From: M0108 sp964523415
GTDB taxonomy: Bacteria; Pseudomonadota; Gammaproteobacteria; Chromatiales; Chromatiaceae
DNA length: 64,000 nucleotides
NCBI GenBank assembly: GCA_964523415.1
Contig: CAZFZB010000002.1
Span: 1 to 64,000, forward strand
Direction of reading: 5' to 3'
Below are positions 8,068 to 16,416 of this stretch, piece by piece. Position 1 is the stretch's first letter; every line of letters begins with the position of its first letter. A program made the translations under genes and the position numbers. Below the pieces are notes generated by a model. It saw only the letters and a program-made list of their open reading frames with translations, had not been told where the DNA came from and made no database searches.

Positions 8068-9942
8068 TCAGATTTCGACCTGGGTACCCAATTCTACGAC
8101 GAGGTTACTGGGGATTCGGAAGAATTCGGTGGCGCTCTGCGCGTTGCGTAGCATCCAGATGAAGAAGAGGGTACGCCACAACATCATGGGTCGCCTCAGT
8201 TTGGGCATCACCACCTCCCGGCTCAAGAAGAAGGAGGTGTGGTGAAGGTTGATGGCAAGCCCTTGTTCCCGGCACAACTCCAAGGCCTCGGGAATGTTCG
8301 GCTGTTCCATGAAGCCATAGCTTACCAATACCCGATAGAAGTTCTGGCTGAGATCCAGAACCTTGATGCGATCTGGGACCGCTACATAAGGCACCTCGGC
8401 GGTTTGGACGGTGACCAGGACGTTGCGGTCATGCAACACCTCGTTATGTTTAAGGTTGTGCAACAGGGCCGAGGGTACGCCCTCGGATCTGCTGGTCAAA
8501 TAGACGGCGGTTCTGCTGACTCGCGTGATGGGCGACATGCCGACGGAGGTGATGAATTGATCTAGGGGCATGGTCAGATTGCCCATTTCCCGTAACAGAA
8601 GTTTCCTGCCCAACCTCCAGGTCGTCAAGGTACTAAAGGAGGCCAGGGCGATGAGGATGGGGAACCAGCCGCCTTGCAGCAGCTTGATGGCGTTTGCGGA
8701 GAAATAGGCGAGGTCGATCAACAACAGAGCCCCGAGCAGGGGTGCGGCCAGCCAGGGATTCCAGCGCCAGGCAAGGAAAACGACGAAGGAAACCAGAATG
8801 GTGTCGATCATCATGGTGCCGGTTACTGCGATGCCATAGGCCGCCGCCAGGTTGCTGGAGGACTGGAAGCCCAACACCAGGGCCATGACCGCCACATAGA
8901 GGGTCATGTTGGTGAAGGGAACATAGATCTGGCCCGACTCCCGGTCCGAGGTATGGACTATCCGCATGCGCGGCAGAAGTCCGAGTTGTACCGCCTGCCG
9001 GGCCACCGAGAAGGCACCCGAGATCACCGCCTGGGAGGCGATCACGGTCGCGGCCGTGGCCACCACCACCATCGGGATCAAGGCCCATTCGGGCGCCATC
9101 AGATAAAAGGGGTTCTGGATGGCGCCTGGATCCGTGATCAGCAGGGCGCCCTGGCCATAATAGTTGAGGACCAATGCGGGCAGGACGAATCCGAACCAGG
9201 CGGCGCGGATGGGAAATTTACCAAAATGGCCCATGTCGGTGTAGAGGGCCTCACCCCCCGTAACCGCCAGGACGACGGCACCCAGGGCCAGAAAGCTTTC
9301 ACCCGGGTGGCCTACCAGGAATCTCAGGGCATGGAGGGGATTGAGGGCAGTTAATACTTCGGGTGACTGCCAGATGTTGATCACACCCAGGAGTGCCAGG
9401 ATACCAAACCAGGCGGTCATGACCGGGCCGAAGAATTTGCCGACCGCACCCGTACCATGGCGTTGAATCCAAAAGAGACCGGTGAGCACCAGGGCACTGA
9501 CCGGCAGGACGTACTCCTTGAACTGGGGGGTGATGACCTCCAGCCCCTCCACCGCGCTGAGCACCGAGATGGCGGGGGTGATCATGCTATCCCCGTAAAA
9601 CAGGGCGGCGGCGAAGATACCCAGCATGGTCACGAACCAGGTGGCCCGGGAGTTTTGGGTCAATTCCGTGACCCGGGCCAGCAGGGCCAGACTGCCCCCT
9701 TCGCCGTGATTGTCGGCGCGCATGATGATGGCCACGTACTTCAGGGACACCAGGGCCATGATGGTCCAGAAAATCAGGGACAAGACCCCGAGGATGCTGG
9801 CTGTTTCCACCGCCATGGGGTGATGACCAGCAAAGGTCTCCTTGAGGGCGTAAAGGGGGCTGGTACCGATGTCCCCAAAGACGACACCGATGGCGCTGAT
9901 GATCAGGGCCGGGGAACTGCTCTTATGATCGTTCGTGGACAT
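8068..9942 (-). CDS. kup: Kup-type low-affinity K+ uptake protein (copy 1)
   Basis: A 624-residue KUP/HAK/KT potassium:proton symporter. Membrane core begins with IGVVFGDIGTSPLYALKETF, the K+ family signature, and continues through YGDSMITPAISVLSAVEGLE and GGEALYTDMGHFG to about residue 450; a cytoplasmic C-terminal domain follows. Length and motifs match complete family members. It imports K+ at low osmolarity stress or acid pH. The start ATG 9942 has no visible Shine-Dalgarno; instead a tandem AT-rich repeat abuts it. A second, very similar kup lies 1.8 kb to the right on the same strand, with a symporter gene on the opposite strand between them. Confidence 0.93.
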   Translation of the reverse strand: MSTNDHKSSSPALIISAIGVVFGDIGTSPLYALKETFAGHHPMAVETASILGVLSLIFWTIMALVSLKYVAIIMRADNHGEGGSLALLARVTELTQNSRATWFVTMLGIFAAALFYGDSMITPAISVLSAVEGLEVITPQFKEYVLPVSALVLTGLFWIQRHGTGAVGKFFGPVMTAWFGILALLGVINIWQSPEVLTALNPLHALRFLVGHPGESFLALGAVVLAVTGGEALYTDMGHFGKFPIRAAWFGFVLPALVLNYYGQGALLITDPGAIQNPFYLMAPEWALIPMVVVATAATVIASQAVISGAFSVARQAVQLGLLPRMRIVHTSDRESGQIYVPFTNMTLYVAVMALVLGFQSSSNLAAAYGIAVTGTMMIDTILVSFVVFLAWRWNPWLAAPLLGALLLIDLAYFSANAIKLLQGGWFPILIALASFSTLTTWRLGRKLLLREMGNLTMPLDQFITSVGMSPITRVSRTAVYLTSRSEGVPSALLHNLKHNEVLHDRNVLVTVQTAEVPYVAVPDRIKVLDLSQNFYRVLVSYGFMEQPNIPEALELCREQGLAINLHHTSFFLSREVVMPKLRRPMMLWRTLFFIWMLRNAQSATEFFRIPSNLVVELGTQVEI

Positions 9943-9963
9943 TTATATTTTGTTTATATTTTG
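9942..9963 (-). repeat. Tandem 11-bp AT-rich repeat abutting the kup copy 1 start
   Basis: TTTATATTTTG occurs twice back to back (9942-9952 and 9953-9963 on the plus strand), overlapping the first base of the kup copy 1 start codon. It occupies the place where a ribosome site should be. It stands out against the GC-rich surroundings. It could supply promoter -10-like elements or an AT-rich unstructured translation enhancer. Confidence 0.6.
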
Positions 9964-10187
9964 GGGGGTTAGGCTTCAATTGACCAGATTACTACCAACC
10001 AAGGGTGGGATGCTAGCGGCATAAATTGCTAGGCAGGGGGTCACGCCTCCCTGTTGCTGTCTGACATAGGGTATCCCTGGGCCGGTGGCCCTAATTCACG
10101 GTATGACCTAGACTGCCCCCTGGTAATCCTGACAAGGGTACAGAATTCCGGCCCCAGCCTTCGACCTGCTGAACCCATAAATCCTTC

Positions 10188-11594
10188 TTGTTGGAAACGA
10201 CCTTGGATACAAACGAGTTAGAGACACCGCGCCACCGCATCATCATTGCCAGCACCATTGGCACCACCATCGAATTTTTCGACTTCTATATCTATGCGAC
10301 GGCGGCGGTATCGGTCTTTCCCCTGCTGTTTTTTCCGGCGGGGGAGGGCAGTACGGCGCTCCTGGCCTCCATGGCCACCTTTGGTGTCGCCTTTGTCGCA
10401 CGACCTATCGGCTCACTCCTCTTCGGGCATTTTGGTGATCGCGCCGGCCGCAAGGCGACCCTACTGGGGTCCCTGCTTCTCATGGGGTTGGCAACCTTTG
10501 CCATCGGTCTCTTGCCGACCTATCACCAGATCGGGTTGTTCGCGCCCGCCCTGCTTGCCCTGCTACGTTTCTGCCAGGGTTTGGGGCTCGGGGGTGAATG
10601 GTCCGGCGCTGCCCTTCTTGCTACTGAAACCGCCGCGAAGGACAAGCGCGCCCAGGCGGCGATGTGGCCGCAACTCGGCGCCCCCTTCGGCTTCATTCTC
10701 GCCAATGGTTTCTTCCTGCTCCTGACCTATTGGTTTCACTACGACTCCAAGGTGAGCAGCACAGATAATCCCTTCCTGGTGTGGGGGTGGCGTATTCCCT
10801 TTCTGCTTTCCATCCTCATGGTGCTGGTGGGACTCTATGTGCGTTTCAAATTGCAGGAGACCCCTGTGTTCTCCCATGCCGTTCAGCGTGGTGAAAAACT
10901 CAGGTTTCCCTTGATGAAACTTTTCCGCCATGATTACAAGGAGTTGATTCTTGGCACCTTTATTATGCTCGCCACCTATGGGCTCTTTTATCTGATGACT
11001 ACCTGGATCCTATCCTATGCCATCGGGAACGTACGCTCGGGATTCCTCGGGATTGGTTATCGCGATTTTCTGATCCTGCAACTCATTTCGGTGCTCTGGT
11101 TCGCGGCCATGATCCCCATTTCGGGACGGCTCGCGGACCGTTTTGGCCGCCGCGCCTTCCTGCTGGTAGTGACAGCCGGAATCATTCTCTTTGGCTTGAC
11201 CTTCGGATGGTTCCTGGCCCCCGAGGTCATGCGCACGGGCGAGAATGCCAACCAATGGCTCATGCTGGCATTTCTGAGTATCGGCATGGGATTGATGGGG
11301 CTGACCTTCGGGCCCATGTCCGCCTTGCTGCCCGAACTCTTTCCGACCAATCGCCGCTATAGCGGCTCCGGGGTGGCCTATAACTTCTCGTCTATCTTGG
11401 GAGCTGCCCTGACACCCTTTGTCGCCGCCTGGCTGGCCCGGGACTATGGCGCCGGCGCCGTCGGGCTCTACCTGGTTATGCTTGCCAGCATGACCCTCAT
11501 CGCCCTCCTGCTCAGCAAGGAAACCCAATATCGCGATCTGCATACCATGCTGGATGATAAGACCCGGGCCAGTGTCAAGATGAGTTCACTCTGA
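10188..11594 (+). CDS. MFS symporter of the metabolite:H+ (MHS) family
   Basis: A protein of up to 468 residues with 12 membrane segments. The N-terminal signature GTTIEFFDFYIYATAAVSVF and motif A GHFGDRAGRKATLLGSLLLMG place it in the MHS group (ProP, ShiA, KgtP relatives). These are proton symporters for osmolytes or carboxylates. The start is a TTG: the longest reading begins at 10188, but TTG 10203 has GGAAA 5 nt upstream and gives MDTNELETPRHR, which I think is more probable. The gene lies between two kup genes that read the other way; a compatible-solute (ProP-like) substrate would suit an osmoregulation cluster, but that is inference. Confidence 0.85.
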   Translation: MLETTLDTNELETPRHRIIIASTIGTTIEFFDFYIYATAAVSVFPLLFFPAGEGSTALLASMATFGVAFVARPIGSLLFGHFGDRAGRKATLLGSLLLMGLATFAIGLLPTYHQIGLFAPALLALLRFCQGLGLGGEWSGAALLATETAAKDKRAQAAMWPQLGAPFGFILANGFFLLLTYWFHYDSKVSSTDNPFLVWGWRIPFLLSILMVLVGLYVRFKLQETPVFSHAVQRGEKLRFPLMKLFRHDYKELILGTFIMLATYGLFYLMTTWILSYAIGNVRSGFLGIGYRDFLILQLISVLWFAAMIPISGRLADRFGRRAFLLVVTAGIILFGLTFGWFLAPEVMRTGENANQWLMLAFLSIGMGLMGLTFGPMSALLPELFPTNRRYSGSGVAYNFSSILGAALTPFVAAWLARDYGAGAVGLYLVMLASMTLIALLLSKETQYRDLHTMLDDKTRASVKMSSL

Positions 11595-11757
11595 GGGCGA
11601 GTCCCCTCTGTCAGGTGCTTTGCCGGGTTTGATTTGCAGGGGAGGGGGAGGCGGAGCCCCCCGGAAGGCGTGTCATAGCCAACATGGCGACATTCGGTGT
11701 TGGTTGGGGGGAGGTTCTATGCCGCACCCTATCCTTACCGGCATGCCATGGCCATGC

Positions 11758-13632
11758 TCACATCTCCACCAGAGACCCCAGTTCGACAACGAGATTGGAG
11801 GGGATGCGGAAATAGTCGGTGGCACTCTGGGCGTTGCGCAGCATCCAGATGAAGAGTAATTCGCGCCAGAGGGTCATGGGTGGGCCCAGCTTGGGGATCA
11901 CCACCTCCCGACTCAGGAAGAAGGAGGTACGCAACAGGTCAAAGGCGAGATCCTGCTGGCCACCAGTTCCCAGGGCTTCCGGGATGTTCGGCTGTTCCAT
12001 GAAGCCATAACGTACATAGACCCGGTAGAAGCCCTGGCCGAGGTCGATGATCTCGACCCGATCCGGGGCCGGGACATAGGGTACCTCGGCGGTCTGCACG
12101 GTGAGGAGCAGATTGCGGGCGTGGAGCACCTCATAGTGCTTCAAATTGTGCAGCAGGGCCGAGGGGGTGCCCTTGGGGCGACTGGTCAGATAGACGGCTG
12201 TCCTGCCCACTCGCTTGATGGGCATCAGGGATATGGAATGGATGAATTGTTCGAGAGGCATGGTCATCTTCTCCGTTTCCCTGAGCAGGAGACGCCGGCC
12301 ACGTCGCCAGGTTGTCAGGATGCCGAAGCATAGGAGGGCGATGAGGATGGGGAACCAGCCCCCATGGAAGAGCTTGATGGCGTTGGCCGAGAGGAAGGCA
12401 AGGTCGATCAGCAACAAGGCCAGAATCAGGGGTACAGCTAGCCAGGGATTCCAGCGCCAGGCGAGAAAAATCACAAAGGTGACCTGGATGGTACTGATCA
12501 TCATGGTGCCGGTCACGGCGATGCCATAGGCCGCCACGAGGTTAGTGGAGGATTGGAAGCCGGCCACGAGGGCCATGACCGCCAGATAGAGGGTCCAGTT
12601 GATGAAGGGGATGTAGATCTGGCCGGCCTCTTGATCGGAGGTATGGATGATGTGCATGCGTGGCAGATAATCGAGCTGGATAGCCTGTCGTGCCACCGAG
12701 AAGGCCCCCGAGATGACCGCCTGCGAGGCGATGATGGTCGCCGCTGTGGCGAGCACTACCATGGGGATCAGCGCCCAGGGCGGTGCCAGGAGATAGAAGG
12801 GGTTTTGAATCGCGCCGGGGTCCTGCAGCAGCAGGGCGCCCTGTCCGTAGTAATTGAGGACCAGGGCCGGGAGGACGAACCCGAACCAGGCGGCGCGGAT
12901 CGGAAAGGTGCCGAAATGGCCCATATCGGAGTAGAGCGCCTCCCCGCCCGTCACTGCCAGGACGACCGAGCCCAGGGCGAAGAAACTGGTCATGGGTTGG
13001 GTGATCAACAGCTCGAGGGCAAAGGAGGGGTTAAGGGCCTCGAGCACCGCCGGTGTCTTCCAAATGCTGGCCAGGCCCAGAATGGCGAGGATTCCAAACC
13101 AGGCGACCATGATGGGGCCGAAGAAGCGGCCGACGGCGTGGGTGCCATGCCGCTGAATCCAAAACAGACCGGTCAGGACGATCGCGGTAATCGGGAGGAC
13201 GAAATTCCCCGATTGCTCGGTAATCACCTCCAATCCCTCTACGGCGCTGAGTACCGAGATGGCGGGGGTGATCATGCTATCACCGAAAAACAGGGAGGCA
13301 GCCAGAATGCCGAGCATGGTTACAAACCAGGTCGCGCGGGAGTTGCGGGTGAGATCGATCACTCGCGCCAGTAAGGCCAGACTGCCCCCTTCCCCGCGGT
13401 TGTCGGCGCGCATGAGAATGACCACGTATTTCAGGGTCACCATGACCATGATGGTCCAGAAGACCAGCGACAGGATGCCCAGGACAAAGGTCGGCTCCAC
13501 CGGGATGGGGTGATGGCCGGTGAAGGTCTCTCTGAGGGCATAGAGGGGACTGGTGCCAATATCACCGAAGACGATGCCGATGGCCCCCAGAATCAGGCCT
13601 GCAGGCCGGCTCTTGTGTTCAATGGCCGGCAC
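11758..13632 (-). CDS. kup: Kup-type low-affinity K+ uptake protein (copy 2)
   Basis: A second 624-residue Kup protein, alignable with copy 1 without gaps over nearly its whole length. Both contain IGIVFGDIGTSPLYAL-like and GDSMITPAISVLSAVEGLE segments, and both end in RIPSNLVVELG plus five residues. Differences are scattered, so this is an old duplication, not a recent repeat. Unlike copy 1 it begins with GTG at 13632 and has a strong ribosome site (GGGAGGAAGC just upstream), which suggests different expression. Role: K+ uptake with H+. Confidence 0.93.
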   Translation of the reverse strand: MPAIEHKSRPAGLILGAIGIVFGDIGTSPLYALRETFTGHHPIPVEPTFVLGILSLVFWTIMVMVTLKYVVILMRADNRGEGGSLALLARVIDLTRNSRATWFVTMLGILAASLFFGDSMITPAISVLSAVEGLEVITEQSGNFVLPITAIVLTGLFWIQRHGTHAVGRFFGPIMVAWFGILAILGLASIWKTPAVLEALNPSFALELLITQPMTSFFALGSVVLAVTGGEALYSDMGHFGTFPIRAAWFGFVLPALVLNYYGQGALLLQDPGAIQNPFYLLAPPWALIPMVVLATAATIIASQAVISGAFSVARQAIQLDYLPRMHIIHTSDQEAGQIYIPFINWTLYLAVMALVAGFQSSTNLVAAYGIAVTGTMMISTIQVTFVIFLAWRWNPWLAVPLILALLLIDLAFLSANAIKLFHGGWFPILIALLCFGILTTWRRGRRLLLRETEKMTMPLEQFIHSISLMPIKRVGRTAVYLTSRPKGTPSALLHNLKHYEVLHARNLLLTVQTAEVPYVPAPDRVEIIDLGQGFYRVYVRYGFMEQPNIPEALGTGGQQDLAFDLLRTSFFLSREVVIPKLGPPMTLWRELLFIWMLRNAQSATDYFRIPSNLVVELGSLVEM

Positions 13633-14004
13633 GCTTCCTCCCGGTTGCGCTGTCAGGTACTACAAAGTGAGGCACCTGGTTCAGGGTGGTGGTTATGTCT
13701 GGGCAGGATCCCTCTACCCTCATCCTGGCCCGGCACACCCCTGGCGACAATGGCACTCTGACCTCGGATACGGCTATTGACATCGGAGTTTGCTAGCGTG
13801 GACCTAGCCTGGACTATTCGGGAAACCAGATTAGACCACCGAGGGGTCCGCTTCAACCCGAAGGAAGGCCTGGTGGCGAGAGGCTCGAGCGGAAGGCCGG
13901 TGATAAGGGTGTGGAGATGGCCCTCCCGATCCTGACTTGTTCAATCTTCCGTCGCCCTATTCCAATCGGCTAATATTCCCTATTTCCCCGCCTCGGAGAC
14001 TGGC
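13633..14004. other. Intergenic region between kup copy 2 and prfB
   Basis: About 370 bp between divergent genes with no credible gene on either strand. It should hold the promoters for kup copy 2 (leftward) and prfB (rightward). The only promoter-like element I can point to is TAATAT at 13971-13976, 28 nt before the prfB ATG; no good -35 stands before it. A TTGACA occurs at 13777 without a matching -10. Confidence 0.4.
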
Positions 14005-15103
14005 ATGCAGGACATCAATCCCATCGTGGGCGCCATCAATGACCTCAAGGGGCGCGTAGCGTCCCTTAGGGGGTATCTTTGACTATGAAACCAAGCAGGA
14101 ACGGCTGACCGAGGTTCGACTGGAACTCGAGGATCCCAAGGTCTGGAATGATCCGGAGCGGGCCCAGACCCTGGGTCGGGAACGAGCGGGACTGGAACTG
14201 GTGGTGGAGACCATCGACCGTATGGAGACGGGTCTTGCCGACGCCACCGACCTGTTGGCCATGGCGGTGGAGGAGGAGGATGAGGCAACCCTGGACTCGG
14301 TGGTGACGGATCTGGCGGACTTCGAACTTCAGGTGGCGAACCTGGAGTTTCGTCGCATGTTCGCGGGGCCCATGGATGCCAACAATGCCTTCCTCGATAT
14401 CCAGTCCGGCTCCGGCGGTACCGAGGCCCAAGATTGGGCGGAGATGTTGCTACGCATGTACCTGCGCTGGGGCGAACGCCGGGGTTTCAAGACGGACCTG
14501 ATGGAGGTGTCACCCGGCGAGGTTGCGGGTATCAAGTCCGCCACCATTCGCTTCGAGGGAGATTATGCCTTTGGCTGGCTCCGCACCGAGACCGGAGTGC
14601 ACCGGTTGGTGCGGAAATCCCCCTTCGACTCCGGTAACCGGCGCCATACCTCCTTTGCCGCCGTTTTCGTATCGCCCGAAATCGATGACTCGGTGCAGAT
14701 CGATATCAACCCTGCCGACCTGCGGGTGGACGTCTATCGCGCCAGTGGCGCCGGTGGTCAGCACGTCAACCGCACCGAATCAGCCGTACGCCTTACCCAT
14801 CTGCCCACGGGACTCGTCACCCAGTGTCAGAATGACCGTTCCCAGCACAAGAACAAGGATCAGGCCATGAAACAACTCAAGGCCAAACTCTATGAACTGG
14901 AAATGCAAAAGCGTCGTGAAACCCAACAGGCGGTCGAGGACAGCAAATCCGACATCGGTTGGGGCAGTCAGATCCGCTCCTATGTCCTCGATCAGTCGCG
15001 GATCAAGGACTTGCGAACCAATCTGGAAACCGCCAACACCCAGTCGGTGCTCGATGGCAATCTCGACCCATTCATCGAGGCCAGTCTCAAGAGCGGCTAC
15101 TGA
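14005..15103 (+). CDS. prfB: Peptide chain release factor 2, with programmed +1 frameshift
   Basis: RF2 releases finished peptides at UGA and UAA. The gene is in two frames: codons from ATG 14005 (MQDINPIVGAINDLKGRVAS) to an in-frame TGA at 14080-14082, then a +1 shift so that reading continues at GAC 14081 to the stop at 15103. The joined product is 365 residues, the same length as the E. coli protein. In the second frame the codon-recognition tripeptide SPF (KSPFDSGNRRHTS) and the catalytic GGQ (GAGGQHVNRTESAV, Gly250-Gln252 in the joined protein) are present. GGAG precedes the ATG. In many gammaproteobacteria lysS follows directly; here an RND efflux pair sits between. Confidence 0.96.
14068..14083 (+). 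promoter_or_regulatory. prfB programmed frameshift site
   Basis: The sequence AGGGGG TAT CTT TGA C is the textbook autoregulatory site: an internal Shine-Dalgarno-like AGGGGG (14068-14073) placed 3 nt before the slippery CTT (14077-14079), followed by a UGA stop with C after it. Low RF2 makes ribosomes pause at UGA and slip to the +1 frame. Confidence 0.96.
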
Positions 15104-15249
15104 CCCTCGGGGACTGGCCATCATGCCACGGGTGAATACCCTGGCCCCATAGCACCATGATCGAGTCTGTAGCATTGTTACCCCCTTCTGCCCCTCCGTC
15201 ATCGCCGGGCTTTGGTTCAGGTCCCGCGTCCGTCGGGGACCGGCCTCTG

Positions 15250-16416
15250 ATGGACCTCGTGAAGGTGAGGAGCCTTCGGATCAGGGTCGCCCGCTGGGCA
15301 CTGCTATTGGCTGCCCTCATCTGCCTCCGTACGGTAGTTGCCGATACCGAGGCTGGTAAACCTCTAGCTCAGACAGCGACAAACCCTGCTTTGGCCGTGA
15401 ATCTCGTCAGTCCCCGGGTGGGCGACTGGCCGCGGCTGATCACGGCGAGCGGTGGCCTCTTTGCCTGGCAGGAGGGGGTCATCGCCGCCGGGACCGGAGG
15501 CCTACGGGTGACGCAGGTGGCGGTGGACGTGGGTGATGAGGTCCGTCTTGGTCAGGTGTTGGCGATCCTGGACCAGGAAACCGTGAAGGCGGATCTGGAA
15601 CAACAGGAGGCACGGGTGGACCAGGTCCGGGCCGCCCTTGCTGAGGCGCGCGCAAATGGCGACCGGGCGCGCAACGTCAAGGATAAGGGGGCCATGTCTG
15701 ATCAGCAGATCACTCAGTATCTGATCGCCGAGGAAACCGCCAAGGCCAACCTGGCGGCGGCGACGGCGGCCCTGGAAATCGAACGCATTCGCATGGACCA
15801 GACCCAGGTTCTGGCGGTGGACGATGGGGTGATCTCCAGCCGGGGGGCGACCTTGGGGACCGTGGTGCAGGTTGGCACTGAGTTGTTCCGCCTGATCCGA
15901 CAGGGGCGGGTGGAGTGGCGCGCGGAGGTTACCGCCGAGCAACTTGCCCAAATCAAGCCAGGTATGGAGGCTGATATCCGCCTGCCCGGCGGGGAGAGGG
16001 TGACCGGCAGGGTCCGTATGCCGTCCCCGAGTCTGGATCCCATCACCCGTTATGGCCTGGTTTATGTGGACCTGCCAGCCAAGAGCCCGGCGCGACCTGG
16101 CATGTTCGCGCAAGGCCGGATTCGCCTGGGGGTTGGTCAGGCTATGACCCTGCCCGAGTCCGCCCTGGTCCTGCGCGATGGCTCCAGCTATGTATTCGAG
16201 GTTCAGGAGGAGGAGCGGGTTGCCGAGCGCAAGGTCGAGACCGGACGTCGCGGCGAAGGTCGGGTCGAGATCCTTTCGGGCCTGGATGCGACAGCCCGGG
16301 TTGTGGCGGCGGGAGGCGCCTTTCTCAACGATGGCGATCGGGTTCGGGTCGAGTCCGGTCCCTCGGGCTCCCCTGAGTCCGAGGGACAGGCCACCTATTC
16401 GAGTAGCGGCCAATGA
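15250..16416 (+). CDS. RND efflux periplasmic adaptor (membrane fusion protein)
   Basis: An HlyD/AcrA-type adaptor of about 388 residues. I start it at ATG 15250, which gives a proper export signal (MDLVKVRSLRIRVARWALL then a hydrophobic run to VVA); an upstream ATG at 15157 would add 31 Pro/Ser-rich residues before the signal. The order is lipoyl-like half (GVIAAGTGGLRVTQVAVDVGDEVRLGQVLAILD), a short coiled-coil hairpin (about residues 115-170), the second lipoyl half, and a beta-barrel (RPGMFAQGRIRLG). It bridges the inner-membrane pump encoded next to an outer-membrane channel. The stop overlaps the pump gene by 4 nt. No outer-membrane factor is encoded nearby, so a TolC-like partner must be elsewhere. 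Confidence 0.88.
   Translation: MDLVKVRSLRIRVARWALLLAALICLRTVVADTEAGKPLAQTATNPALAVNLVSPRVGDWPRLITASGGLFAWQEGVIAAGTGGLRVTQVAVDVGDEVRLGQVLAILDQETVKADLEQQEARVDQVRAALAEARANGDRARNVKDKGAMSDQQITQYLIAEETAKANLAAATAALEIERIRMDQTQVLAVDDGVISSRGATLGTVVQVGTELFRLIRQGRVEWRAEVTAEQLAQIKPGMEADIRLPGGERVTGRVRMPSPSLDPITRYGLVYVDLPAKSPARPGMFAQGRIRLGVGQAMTLPESALVLRDGSSYVFEVQEEERVAERKVETGRRGEGRVEILSGLDATARVVAAGGAFLNDGDRVRVESGPSGSPESEGQATYSSSGQ

Noticed and set aside
12553..13374. Rightward frame (273 codons) antisense to kup copy 2
   Set aside because: kup is conserved along the whole interval; the antisense product is Gly/His/Asp-rich noise.
13771..13805. TTGACA at 13777 as a sigma-70 -35 box
   Set aside because: No acceptable -10 follows at 16-18 bp.
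15157..15249. Upstream start of the RND adaptor at ATG 15157
   Set aside because: It would put a Pro/Ser-rich stretch before the signal peptide; ATG 15250 gives a normal export signal. The longer form cannot be excluded.
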